NCBI RefSeq assembly: GCF_000194155.1
Contig: NZ_GL877878.1
Span: 1,175,118 to 1,239,117, forward strand
DNA length: 64,000 nt
DNA from: Saccharopolyspora spinosa NRRL 18395
Lineage (GTDB): Bacteria; Actinomycetota; Actinomycetes; Mycobacteriales; Pseudonocardiaceae
Direction: 5' to 3'
Shown in pieces: positions 44,886-53,747 of the stretch. The notes under the pieces were generated by a model. The model did no database searches. It saw nothing but the letters and a program-made list of their open reading frames with translations, and was not told the DNA's origin. The position numbers were made by a program, and so were the translations under genes. Within the stretch, counting starts at the first letter, position 1. Every line of letters begins with the position of its first letter.

Positions 44886-45339
44886 CTGGCGCACTCCCCC
44901 GTCCGCGGTGGTTGGTTGGTCACAGACAGGGACGTGGTGGCGGTTCGGTCGTGACGGCGCTCGATGACGTGATCGAGCCATCCGGGCCATCTCACCTGGT
45001 GGCTTGTTGACCGGATGTTGGTGGGTATGTAGCCAACAATTACCGGGTCGCGGCGCTGCTGCGCGTACGGTTCGGTTTTCCGGGCTCGGCCCTGATCATG
45101 ATGGTCGTCCGGTTTGGGATTGTCTATGGTGCTGTGGGATGTGCGGGTGGCTCGTCGGACGATTACCAGAGCTGTGGGAGGCCGTTGGCGCGGCCACCGG
45201 CAGAGCCGTGGCGCACTTCGAGGTATGGCCGCTGGGGCGGCCGGAAGCGTCGGGTCCGTCGGTGACGGCGTAGCAGTTGCTGCTGCTGGGGTAAGGCGCG
45301 TCCGTGCCGGTGGACGGTGTCTACGGCGCGCGGACGCAG
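44886..45339. other. 454-bp stretch without a supported gene
   Basis: Contains an 89-codon open frame (45004-45273) with no recognisable features, followed by the boundary of Tn3 transposase debris. The DUF6221 promoter probably lies at its left edge. Confidence 0.4.
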
Positions 45340-45977
45340 GCTGCTTCTACGACCCTGTCGGCACCGTGCCCTTCCACGGGGTCGTACCCAAGGCGTGGCG
45401 GGAAGCGGTGGTCGACGGGCGGGGCCGGGTCGAGCGCATCCCGTATGAGCTGTGTGTGCTGGTGGCGCTGCGGGACGCCCTGCGGCGCCGCGAGGTTTAT
45501 GTGGCCGACGCCGGGAAGTGGCGCAACCCCGGGGACGATCTGCCGGCGGATTTCGAGACCAGTCGGGACGTGTACTACGCCGAGCTGCGTCAACCGCTGG
45601 ATCTCAGCGAGTTCATCGCGACCTGCGCCAGCGCATGGGCACTGCGCTGGAACGGCTCGGTGATCCGCCGGTGGGGCACGCTGGATGTGCTCCAGGACGC
45701 CGACTTCCTCACCGAGTTCACAACGGAGTTTTCCTCGGTGGCCTCGCGCGAGGTCACCGAGCGGGGCATGTTCCGGCGCCTGTTGCTGTTGTGCCTGTTC
45801 GCGCTGGGGACGAATATCGGGATCCGCCAGCTTGTGGACACCGGCGAACACGGTGAGACCGAGGCCATGCTGCGGCATGTGCGGCGGCATTTCATCACCC
45901 GCGACCAGTGGCACCAGCGCTACGGTGGCCCTGGTGTGATGATCTACTGGCACGTCGATGTGCGCGCCTCGCGTTAG
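45340..45977 (+). pseudogene. tnpA: Tn3-family transposase TnpA, second relic
   Basis: VPFHGVVPKAWREAVVDGRG, ELCVLVALRDALRRREVYVA DAGKWRNP then a deletion, RRWGTLDVLQDADFLTEFTT EFSSVASREVTERG, LFALGTNIGIRQLVDTGEHG and HVRRHFITRD joined abruptly to RYGGPGVMIYWHVDVRASR. These are ordered pieces of the catalytic half of a Tn3-type TnpA with at least two internal deletions. It overlaps in family position with the fragment at 37.9 kb, so two different elements are represented. Its stop overlaps the SWIM gene stop. Confidence 0.82.
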
Positions 45978-46534
45978 TCCCCGTAGAAGCGTTGTGCGTC
46001 CAGTTCGGTCAGTGGGATCCAGTCCGGGTCTGGTGGTTCGGCCCGCTCTGCGGTGGGCGAGCGTAGGTCTATGGCCAGTGCGGGACGTTCGTCGATGAGT
46101 TGGGCCAGGGTGTACAGCGTGGCCAGGATGTGTATGCAGGGCCGCCGCTGGCTGCGGCAGTCACAGTCGGCCTGCTGCTCATCGAGACAAACCGCGATGG
46201 CGATCTTGTGTTGGCGAAGATCCTCTTCGAGCTCGTCGGGTAGATCACCGGGGGCTAGACCAAGGTGGTTGGCCAGTGCTTTCGCCTGCAATCGTTCGGC
46301 TTCCGCGCTGTCCCGCACCGTCCACAGAGGCAAGTCGATTCGCACATGGTGCACCGCACCCGCGGTGGCTACGTTGCCTATCACCCGTCCCGGCTCGGGT
46401 GTCAGCGTGACCGCTTTGTTGCGGGCGAGGGTGCGTGCCTTGGGCAGCAACGGGTTCGGGGCGGATACGCCGGTCGGTTCGATCGCCCGAACCCAGGCCC
46501 GGCCCCATGTGGTGGCTCCGAATTCGGGCATCAT
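45974..46534 (-). CDS. SWIM zinc-finger protein
   Basis: 186 residues. The SWIM motif CDCRSQRRPCIH (CxCx(n)CxH) lies near residue 125, after a basic N-terminal region (TTWGRAWVRAIEPTG). SWIM proteins bind DNA or partner proteins and in actinobacteria are encoded together with a SNF2 ATPase. Here the start overlaps the SNF2 stop (TGATG), so both come from one operon. The SWIM gene itself looks intact while its partner is truncated. Confidence 0.85.
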   Translation of the reverse strand: MMPEFGATTWGRAWVRAIEPTGVSAPNPLLPKARTLARNKAVTLTPEPGRVIGNVATAGAVHHVRIDLPLWTVRDSAEAERLQAKALANHLGLAPGDLPDELEEDLRQHKIAIAVCLDEQQADCDCRSQRRPCIHILATLYTLAQLIDERPALAIDLRSPTAERAEPPDPDWIPLTELDAQRFYGD

Positions 46535-47805
46535 CAGGTGAGTGCTCCCGCGTTGAGGTCCAGCACGGCACGCAGCTCGTCGTCGGACAGCTCGGCCAGC
46601 ACGGCTTCGGTGTCGCCGGACACAATGTTCGCGAAACCACGTTTGGTTTCGTGCAGTCGTGTGATGTGGTCTTCGATGGTGCCGCCGGTGACGAGGGTGT
46701 AGACGTTCAGGGTCCGCTGCTGGCCGATCCGGTGGGCCCGGTCAGTGGCTTGTTCTTCCACGGCTGGATTCCACCAGCGGTCGTAGTGCATGACGTGGGA
46801 GGCCCGTGTCAGGTTGAGCCCGAAACCGGCGGCGCGCAGGCTGAGCAACAGGATCGGCGAGGCGTCGTCCTCCTGGAAGGAGCGCACCAGTTGGTCGCGC
46901 CGCTCGGCGGAGAGCCCGCCGTGCAGGAACGGGACCGGGCCGGTGCCCAGGACCTCGGACAGGTGGGTGGAGAGCAGCTCTCCCATCGCCCGGTACTGGG
47001 TGAATACGAGCGCGCGGTCGTTGTCGTCGGCGATCTCGGCCAGCATCTCGGCGGCCCGGTCGAACTTGCCGGAACGGCCGGGTCCGGCAAGTTCCTCGCG
47101 GAGGAACTGCGCGGGATGGTTGCAGATCTGTTTGAGCGAGGTGAGCAGCGCTAGGACCCGGCCACGCCGTTCGATACCGCCGCCGAGCCCGTCGGCGAAG
47201 GCCCGGTCGACGGCTTCCCGGTAGAGCCGCCCCTGCTCACCGGTCAGGGTGCAGATCGTCGTCGAATACTGTTTCGGCGGCAGCTCGCTCAGCACCTCGG
47301 TTTTCGTGCGGCGGAGGAGGTGAGGCGCGACGAGCGCGTTGAGTGCCGTCGCGGCAGTGGCAGAACGGCGCTGCTCGATGGGCGCGGCGAAGCGGCGCCG
47401 GAACCGGGCCCGGGGGCCGAGCAGGCCGGGGTTGGTCACGTTGAGGATCGACCACAGCTCGTCGAACCGGTTCTCCACTGGGGTACCGGTCATGGCGATT
47501 CGCGCCCGTGCGCTCAGCCGGGCCGCGGCCCGGCTGACCTGGGTGGTCGGGTTCTTGATCTGCTGTGCTTCGTCGAAGATCGCCACGTCCCACTCGGTGC
47601 TGGCCAGCGATTCGTCCTTGCGCAGCACGGGATAACTGGTGACCACGACGGTCCCAAGCGCGAACGAATCGGGCAGTTTCCGGCGCGTTCCCTGGTAGGT
47701 CACCACGGGCAGGACCGGCGCGAACCGGTCCAGCTCGCGCCGCCAGTTGCCAATCAGGGAGGTTGGGCAGACCACTAGGTGCGGACCGCCGGTGATGGCA
47801 CAGGC
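46534..47805 (-). pseudogene. SNF2-family helicase, 5'-truncated
   Basis: About 420 residues remain. Present: motif Ia region HLVVCPTSLIGNWRRELDRF, DEAQ box IFDEAQQIKN, III MTGTPVENRF, IV ALVFTQYRAMGELL, V LLLSLRAAGFGLNLTRASHV and VI ATDRAHRIGQQRT. The P-loop motif I (GxGKT), which normally lies 25-30 residues before HLVVCPTSL, and the whole N-terminal half of the roughly 1000-residue family are missing. Without motif I it cannot bind ATP. Homology stops near 47805 in sequence of unknown origin. Confidence 0.85.
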
Positions 47806-47952
47806 CGATGCTGCGGGAAAACCCCGCGCTGCTGCTGGAAACGGGTGTTTTCAGCACTACGATGCGGGTTCTGCTGCTGGAAACGACCCGATCGGAGCGG
47901 GCGGAACCCGGCGTTTCTGAAGCCCTAGCAGCGACATTCTGGCCGCGGCGTT

Positions 47953-48548
47953 TCAGAGCAGGACCGCGCATCCCCGGTGGCGCAGGTCGTCGAGCCAGCC
48001 GGGGCGGTGGTCGAGTTTGGTCAGCCGCGGCAGGGCCGTGTGGGTCAGTCCGGGCAGCGTGCCGGTGGATTCCGGCAGGCGCTGCAGTGGGTTGTTGCGC
48101 CAGTTCCAGGTGCTGCAACTGGCGCGGGCCAGGCAGGGAGTCCGGCAGCGCGGTGATCCGGCGGTTGCGTGCGTGCAGGTCCCGCGGCCGGCGCAAACCG
48201 TCCAGCGTGGACGGCAGTTCGGTCAGTGCGTTGTTGTAGAGCCACTGTTCGCGAAGGTTTTTCATGCCGCCCAGGGTTGCGGGTAGTTCGGTGAGCTGTT
48301 TGCCGGCGAGGTTGAGGTAGTCCAGGGCTTGCAGGTCGGTAGAGGTAATCGCTGAGCTGCGGCGGCGTCGCGGTCGCGAGCGATGCGGGTAGGTGGCGGA
48401 TGTTGTTGCCGTCGAGGTCGAAGTGCCACAGTTGCCGCATGCGCGCGATCGTGCCTGGGACCTCGGTCAGCCCAGTACCAGTGGCCAGTTCCGCGACTGG
48501 TTGGCCGTCTTCGCGGCGGACCACATCGTCGGGAAGGTGCGTGGTCAT
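47953..48548 (-). pseudogene. leucine-rich repeat protein, frameshifted
   Basis: MTTHLPDDVVRREDGQPVAE, GLTEVPGTIARMRQLWHFDL DGNNIRHLPASLATA in frame one. Then, after a shift near 48340, LNLAGKQLTELPATLGGMKN LREQWLYNNALTELPSTLDG. After another near 48105, NNPLQRLPESTGTLPGLTHT ... RHRGCAVLL-stop. The LxxLxLxxNxLxxLPxxL repeats are unmistakable. ATG 48548 overlaps the mannosidase stop (ATGA), so it is the second gene of that operon and now broken twice. Confidence 0.78.
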
Positions 48549-51500
48549 TGCGTGGGGCGGGCGAAGCGCAGGGTGCGGATCTCGAAGGGACGCAGCCGCA
48601 GGTCCAATGCGTCGGTGGTGGCATCCGGTTCGGCCAGCGGACGTTCGAGCAGGTCGGTGCGGGTCACCGACGTTGCCGGGAAGGAGATGGTCAACCGTGC
48701 CCGGGCCCGGCCGCCGCGCGACTCGTAAAGCCGCACCACGACGTCGCCGCTGTGGTCGTCGGCGAGTTTGACCGCTTCGACGACCACCGCGTCGTTGTCC
48801 ACGGCCATCAGCGGCTCCACCGGGCGGGAGCCGCTGATGGTGCGTTCGGGCAGGTTGATGCGGTAGCCCTCGCGGATGGCCTCGCCGATGTCGGCCCCGG
48901 CGACCAGGGCGTAGCGCAGCCGGTGGTGGCCGTGGTCGGTGTCGGGGTCCGGGAAGCGGGGCGCGCGCAGCAGCGACAGCCGCACGGTGGTGGTCGTGCC
49001 GCCGTCGGGGCGGGTGTCGCGGGTGATGTCGTGGCCGTAGGTGGAGTCGTTGACCAGGGCGTGGCCGTAGCCGGGTTCGGCGACGTGCAGGAAGCGGTGC
49101 GCGCAGATCTCGAACTTGGCCGCGTCCCATGAGGTGTTGGTGTGGGTCGGGCGCAGGACGTGCCCGAACTGGGTTTCTGCGGCCGAGCGGTCGGCGTGCA
49201 CGTCCAGCGGGAAGGCGGCTTTGAGCAGTTTCTCGGTTTCGTGCCAGTCGATGTCGGTGTCGATGTCGACGCGGCGGGAGTCCGCGGCGAGGTTGATGTG
49301 CTGCACCAGTGCGGACTTGCCGAAGCTGCGGCGAACTCGGACGGTGGCGCCGTCGAGGTCGAGTTCGTCGAGTTCGTCGAGTTCGGTGAGGTCGCGGGTG
49401 TGGTGGCGGTAGAACGCGTCGAGGTCCCAGGCGTCCCAGGCGTTGGGGTGGTCGGCGTGCAGCTGCAGCAGGTTCGCCGGGCCGGCCAGTGCTTCGCGTT
49501 CGGCGGCGTGGTCGTAGACGGAGGTCAGCAGCCCGCGGTGGTCGATGGTGACGCGTAGTAGCCCGTTGTCGAGGGTGATGGCGCCGTCGGGGTGGCGGGT
49601 GGCGGTGGGTGCCGCGGTGTTGGTGTTGGTGGCGGCGCCCAGCGCGGGGACGCCGTGGCGGGTGTGCGGGGCGGCGTTGAAGGTCAGTGGCCGGGTGGGT
49701 TCACCGGCGAGGGCGTGCAGCGCACCGTCGGTGATCGTTTCGAGTTCGTTGGCGATGCGAGCGTAGGTGGCCTCGGCCTCGCGGTGCACCCATGCGATCG
49801 AGGAGCCCGGGAGGATGTCGTGGAACTGGTGCAGCAGCACCAGTTTCCACAGCCGGTCCAGGGCCTCGTGCGGGTAGTCTCGGCCGGTGGCGATGGTGGC
49901 GGTGGCGCACCACAGCTCGGCTTCGCGCAGCAGGTGTTCGCTGCGGCGGTTGCCCTGCTTGGTCTTGGCCTGCGAGGTGTAGGTGCCGCGGTGCATCTCC
50001 AGGTACAGCTCGCCGGACCACACCGCTGGGCGGGCGTGGTCGGTTTCTGCGTCGGTGAAGAACTCTTCGGGGGTGTCCAGGCGGACCCGCGGGGAGCCTT
50101 CCAGGTCGGCGGTGCGGTAGGCGCGGGCGAGCATTTCGCGGGTGGGTCCTCCCCCGCCGTCACCGTGCCCGAAGGGCAGCAGGGAGCGGGTGGCGTAGCC
50201 GCGTTCGGAGAAGTTGGCTGCGGCGTGGGCGAGTTCGCCGCCGGTGATCTCGGAGTTGTAGGTGTCGGCGGGCGGGAAGTGGGTGAACACCCGGGTGCCG
50301 TCGATGCCTTCCCACCAGAAGGTGTGGTGGGGGAACTTGTTGGTCTGGTTCCAGGAGATCTTCTGGGTCAGGAACCACCGCGAGCCCGACAGCGCGACCA
50401 GTTGCGGGAGGGCAGCGCTGTAGCCGAAGGAGTCCGGCAGCCACACCTCGCGGGTCTCGATGCCGAACTCGTCGAGGTAGAAGCGCTTGCCGTGGACGAA
50501 CTGGCGGGACATGGCCTCGCCGCCGGGCATGTTGGTGTCGGCTTCCACCCACATCCCGCCGACCGGCACGAACTGCCCGGTGTGGACGAAGGTGCGCACG
50601 CGGTCGAACAACTGCGGGTGGTGCTGCTTGATCCAGGCCAGCTGCTGGGCCTGCGACATCGCGAAGTGGAAGTCGGGGTGTTCGGCCATCAGGGCAGTGA
50701 CGTTGGCGGTGGTGCGGGCAACTTTGCGGACGGTTTCGCGCAGCGGCCACAGCCAGGCGGAGTCGATGTGGGCGTGGCCGACGGCGGAGATCACGTGCGC
50801 GCTGGCGTGGGCGGGCCGGGCCAGGGTGCCGGCGAGTTCGGCTCGGGCGGCGGGCGCGGTGGCGGAGATGTCGTGCAGGTCGAGGCGGTCGAGCATGCGT
50901 TCCAGGGCGCGCAGGATCTCGTGGCGGCGCGGGGAGTCCACCGGAAGTTGCCGCATCAGCTGGTCGAGGACCTCGACGTCCCGGACCAGCTGCCACACCG
51001 GTTCGTCGAGCACGGCGAGTTCCGCGCGCCGCAGCCGGTACAGCGGCGGGGTCTTGGTGGTGGGTTGACCGCCGAGTTCGGTGGGTTGGAACCCGTTGGG
51101 CCCGAGGATGATGGGGTTGGCGGCGGCCTCGACGTACCAGGTATGTTCGCGCCCGACGGAGTTCCGCCCGACGGGCAGGTGCGTGTTGCGGGGGTGCAGT
51201 CCCTTGATCGGGGCGCCGTCGGGGCTGTAGGCGAGACCTTCGCACTGGAATCCGGGGCTGTCGTCGTCGAAACCGAGGTCGACCACGACTTCGACGACGC
51301 GGCGATCCCACTGCGGCGGCACGGTCGCGGTCAGCCGGAACCAGCTGGTGCCCCACGCCGGTCCCCAGGCTTCGCCGATGGCGGCGGGCGCGTAATCGGC
51401 GCGCAACGCTTCCGCGGCCGGCACCGGTTCGCCGGGCGCGTGCCAGACCGCGACCTCGCAGGGCAGTGTTTCGGAGTAGTAGGCAGGTCGTAGGCGTTCG

Positions 51501-51550
51501 GCCAGTACCCGGTCGAGGCGCTGTTCGACGATGCGGCGGTCGTCGTGCAT
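48545..51550 (-). CDS. alpha-mannosidase, glycoside hydrolase family 38
   Basis: 1001 residues, full length for bacterial GH38. Zinc-binding GHAHIDSAWLWPLRET (about 258-273), catalytic nucleophile Asp in EVWLPDSFGYSAALPQL (about 372), QKISWNQTNKFP and LLPFGHGDGGGGPT lie in the N-terminal barrel. The C-terminal beta-sandwich follows (residues 600-1000). Hydrolyses terminal alpha-mannose from glycans, in the cytoplasm since no signal peptide is seen. ATG 51550 is preceded by GGGGGAG. Downstream LRR gene is coupled but broken. Confidence 0.95.
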   Translation of the reverse strand: MHDDRRIVEQRLDRVLAERLRPAYYSETLPCEVAVWHAPGEPVPAAEALRADYAPAAIGEAWGPAWGTSWFRLTATVPPQWDRRVVEVVVDLGFDDDSPGFQCEGLAYSPDGAPIKGLHPRNTHLPVGRNSVGREHTWYVEAAANPIILGPNGFQPTELGGQPTTKTPPLYRLRRAELAVLDEPVWQLVRDVEVLDQLMRQLPVDSPRRHEILRALERMLDRLDLHDISATAPAARAELAGTLARPAHASAHVISAVGHAHIDSAWLWPLRETVRKVARTTANVTALMAEHPDFHFAMSQAQQLAWIKQHHPQLFDRVRTFVHTGQFVPVGGMWVEADTNMPGGEAMSRQFVHGKRFYLDEFGIETREVWLPDSFGYSAALPQLVALSGSRWFLTQKISWNQTNKFPHHTFWWEGIDGTRVFTHFPPADTYNSEITGGELAHAAANFSERGYATRSLLPFGHGDGGGGPTREMLARAYRTADLEGSPRVRLDTPEEFFTDAETDHARPAVWSGELYLEMHRGTYTSQAKTKQGNRRSEHLLREAELWCATATIATGRDYPHEALDRLWKLVLLHQFHDILPGSSIAWVHREAEATYARIANELETITDGALHALAGEPTRPLTFNAAPHTRHGVPALGAATNTNTAAPTATRHPDGAITLDNGLLRVTIDHRGLLTSVYDHAAEREALAGPANLLQLHADHPNAWDAWDLDAFYRHHTRDLTELDELDELDLDGATVRVRRSFGKSALVQHINLAADSRRVDIDTDIDWHETEKLLKAAFPLDVHADRSAAETQFGHVLRPTHTNTSWDAAKFEICAHRFLHVAEPGYGHALVNDSTYGHDITRDTRPDGGTTTTVRLSLLRAPRFPDPDTDHGHHRLRYALVAGADIGEAIREGYRINLPERTISGSRPVEPLMAVDNDAVVVEAVKLADDHSGDVVVRLYESRGGRARARLTISFPATSVTRTDLLERPLAEPDATTDALDLRLRPFEIRTLRFARPTQ

Positions 51551-51727
51551 GTGCTCCCCCGATTTCCCTCGGCGTGATCGTGATCATGCTGGCACATCAC
51601 GGCGGCCGGCGGGTGGCTGTGGCGCGGGCGGTGACCGGAATCAGCCAGCGGCGCGGTTGCTGACCCGTAAGTAGGACCGCATGCTGCGGGTGTCCACCCC
51701 CCTTCTTTTCCGCAGAAAGGCAACATC

Positions 51728-51988
51728 ATGGGGACCTGCGAAGTCTGCGGCAACGAATACTGGATGACCTTCGAAGTGCACACCGTCGGCGGCGGGGTGC
51801 ACACCTTCGACTGCTTCGAATGCGCCACGCAGCGGCTCGCACCGCAGTGCGAGCATTGTGGAACCCGGATCCTGGGGCACGGCGTGGAAGCCAGCGGCCG
51901 GTTCTTCTGCTGCGCGCACTGCGCACGCCAGTCGGACCTGGCCATGGTCGGGGATCTGCGCGACACCGTCGGCTCCCACCCCACCTGA
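51728..51988 (+). CDS. small zinc-ribbon protein with multiple CxxC motifs
   Basis: 86 residues with CEVCG, a single C in FDCFEC, CEHCG and CCAHC: enough cysteines for two zinc sites. This compact conserved actinobacterial protein has no known function; similar zinc ribbons act as adaptor or regulatory proteins. GAAAGG lies 9 bases upstream of ATG 51728. Monocistronic, divergent from the mannosidase operon by 177 bp. Confidence 0.78.
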   Translation: MGTCEVCGNEYWMTFEVHTVGGGVHTFDCFECATQRLAPQCEHCGTRILGHGVEASGRFFCCAHCARQSDLAMVGDLRDTVGSHPT

Positions 51989-52068
51989 TGGTCCGTCCGG
52001 GGCATGCGCGCAGCGTCCGCGAAGACCCTCGGACTTGCCCCTATCGGGGGATGAGCACCCCACCCGGA

Positions 52069-52083
52069 TATTGGTTACCAATA
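52069..52083. promoter_or_regulatory. TATTGGTTACCAATA palindrome
   Basis: Perfect 7-1-7 palindrome in an A/T-rich patch 157 bp upstream of the 33-codon reading frame, with no other gene adjacent. Size and symmetry fit a TetR- or MerR-like operator, but no regulator is encoded next to it. Confidence 0.45.
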
Positions 52084-52239
52084 CGTTATGAATTGCCAGA
52101 AACATGGGAGCTACCTGCGACGACATGGCGGGTGAGACGGCTTCGCCCCGTCCGGTTCGCGCCGGTTGTCGTGAACGGGATTTGACAACGGGATGAAGGA
52201 CCGTCGACTCATCCCTCGTAGTTAGTGGAGGACGCCCCG

Positions 52240-52341
52240 ATGGCAGGTCTGGTTCGCTGGCTGGGCGGCATGGCGCGCGAGATGCAGCGGGCCCGCATGG
52301 TGATGCGGAACCCTGCGTCGAGCTGCCACGCCCGGCATTGA
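52240..52341 (+). CDS. 33-residue basic small protein
   Basis: ATG 52240 follows GTGGAGGA at ideal spacing; the product MAGLVRWLGGMAREMQRARM plus VMRNPASSCHARH is basic with an amphipathic helix. TTGACA at 52182-52187 could be a -35 box. Too short for most gene callers. Conservation is untested; a membrane- or nucleic-acid-binding role is only a guess. Confidence 0.4.
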   Translation: MAGLVRWLGGMAREMQRARMVMRNPASSCHARH

Positions 52342-52529
52342 CCTTCGTCAGTACCCAACCCTGCCCGGCCGCTCGGCTGGGCGCGGTCGAGGCATCAGTC
52401 CGGCGGCCACACGCGCGCCGCAACACCGGGGCAACCAACAACCGGGCGACTGATGCCAGAACCTGCTGGAGACACTGGTGCCGTGGCCGGCCGGGCACGG
52501 CACCAGTTCGTTTCCCGGCCACTGCTGGC

Positions 52530-52739
52530 GGCCGCATCGACTTCGGCGGCCGCACCCACCGGCTGACCGTGCGCAACCTCTCCGAGGAGCCGGTCCACGC
52601 GCTGCAATTGTCCGCTCCCGGCGGGTGGGACTGCTTTGTCGAGGACCTGATCGAGGCCCAGGTGAGTGCCGCCGGTCGGCTGGACCTCACCCGGCTCAAC
52701 ACCATCGCCGCGAAGTACCGCATGACCTACGAGCAGTGA
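52530..52739 (+). pseudogene. cupin-like C-terminal fragment
   Basis: HRLTVRNLSEEPVHALQLSA PGGWDCFVEDL and LDLTRLNTIAAKYRMTYEQ follow the closing strand and helix of single-domain cupins (VRN...EPA..L..S.PGG...FF..L...A..YG). The His-bearing first motif is not readable upstream. Confidence 0.4.
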
Positions 52740-52741
52740 TG

Positions 52742-52983
52742 CGCGGTTCGTCCGAGGTGCACGGCGGTCCGGGACCCGCTGAGGCGGCCGCCCGAGCCCG
52801 GGCCGGTTGCGCTGATGTAGTGTTGCCGTACCGTGCGCGACCGAGGAGGTGGGACCCATTACCGCTGTTGCAGGTCGGGCACTTCCCTCCCGCGGCCGTG
52901 ATCCGCGTCGGTGAGAGCGCTCGTCGGATCGAAAGGCGCTCCCGATTTCTGCTTTCCCATCATCGTTGTCGTATCCGGCCGTC
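52742..52983. other. intergenic region before the methyltransferase
   Basis: Contains GAGGAGGT at about 52841 followed by a 21-codon frame starting GTG and ending near 52910, possibly a short upstream ORF. No homology is evident. Confidence 0.3.
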
Positions 52984-53736
52984 GTGACCAGCCTGCGTGC
53001 CGCTGGTTGCGTGTTCGCCGAGGACGAGGCGCGGTTGCTGCTGTCTGCCGCCGCCGGCCCGGGTGAGCTGGCCGAGATGCTGCAGCGTCGTGTCGATGGC
53101 CTGCCGCTGGAGCAGGTGCTGGGCTGGGCGGAGTTCTGCGGTCTGCACATCGCCGTAGTGCCCGGGGTGTTCGTACCTCGCCGCCGCACCGAGTTCCTCG
53201 TCCGGCAAGCCGCTGCTCTGGTCCGGCCGTACTCGGTCGTGGTCGACCTGTGCTGCGGCTCGGGTGCGGTCGGCGCTGCCCTTGCCGCCGGGCAGCAGGT
53301 GGAGTTGTACGCCGCGGACGTGGATCCGGCAGCGGTGCGCTGCGCGCGCCGCAACCTCGCCGGTGCCGGTGAGGTCTTCGAAGGCGACCTCTACACACCG
53401 CTTCCGGTCGCGTTGCGGGGCCGCGTCGGGGTCCTGGTGGTCAACGCCCCCTACGTGCCCTCCGGCGAGGTCGACATGATGCCACCGGAAGCACGGCTGC
53501 ACGAACCACAAGTTGCGCTCGACGGCGGTGCCGATGGCCTGGACGTCCAACGCCAGGTGGCGGCCGGGGCGCCGCAGTGGCTCGCGCCGGGCGGGCACCT
53601 GCTGATCGAGACCAGCCGCCGCCAGGCACCGCACACCGCGGAGCTCTTCGCGGATGCCGGTCTGGTACCGCGGGCGGCCAGTTGCGAGGAACTGGATGCC
53701 ACGGTCGTGGTGGGGGCCAAACCCGCGACGCCGTAG
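52984..53736 (+). CDS. HemK/PrmC-like N5-glutamine methyltransferase family protein
   Basis: 250 residues. The N-terminal helical domain is followed by PLEQVLGWAEFCGLHIAVVP GVFVPRRRTEFLV, SAM motif I VVDLCCGSGAVGAALAA and the catalytic motif NAPYVPSGEVDMMPPEA, in which NPPY is changed to NAPY as in a common actinobacterial subgroup. Known HemK proteins methylate the GGQ glutamine of release factors; this divergent subgroup may act on another substrate. GTG 52984 is chosen from the family start; TTG 52966 is an alternative. Confidence 0.85.
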   Translation: MTSLRAAGCVFAEDEARLLLSAAAGPGELAEMLQRRVDGLPLEQVLGWAEFCGLHIAVVPGVFVPRRRTEFLVRQAAALVRPYSVVVDLCCGSGAVGAALAAGQQVELYAADVDPAAVRCARRNLAGAGEVFEGDLYTPLPVALRGRVGVLVVNAPYVPSGEVDMMPPEARLHEPQVALDGGADGLDVQRQVAAGAPQWLAPGGHLLIETSRRQAPHTAELFADAGLVPRAASCEELDATVVVGAKPATP

Positions 53737-53747
53737 CGCTTTCGGCT

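Noticed and set aside
45004..45273. 89-codon plus-strand ORF
   Set aside because: No ribosome site, no motif, and atypical Cys/Trp-rich composition; not supported as a gene.
45280..45990. possible GGGG/CCCC ends of a second Tn3 element
   Set aside because: GGGGTAAGG near 45284 and CCCC near 45983 do not match beyond the G-run, and no 5-bp duplication is visible.
49592..51493. 633-codon plus-strand frame
   Set aside because: Gly/Val-rich antisense shadow of the GH38 mannosidase, which carries full catalytic motifs on the other strand.
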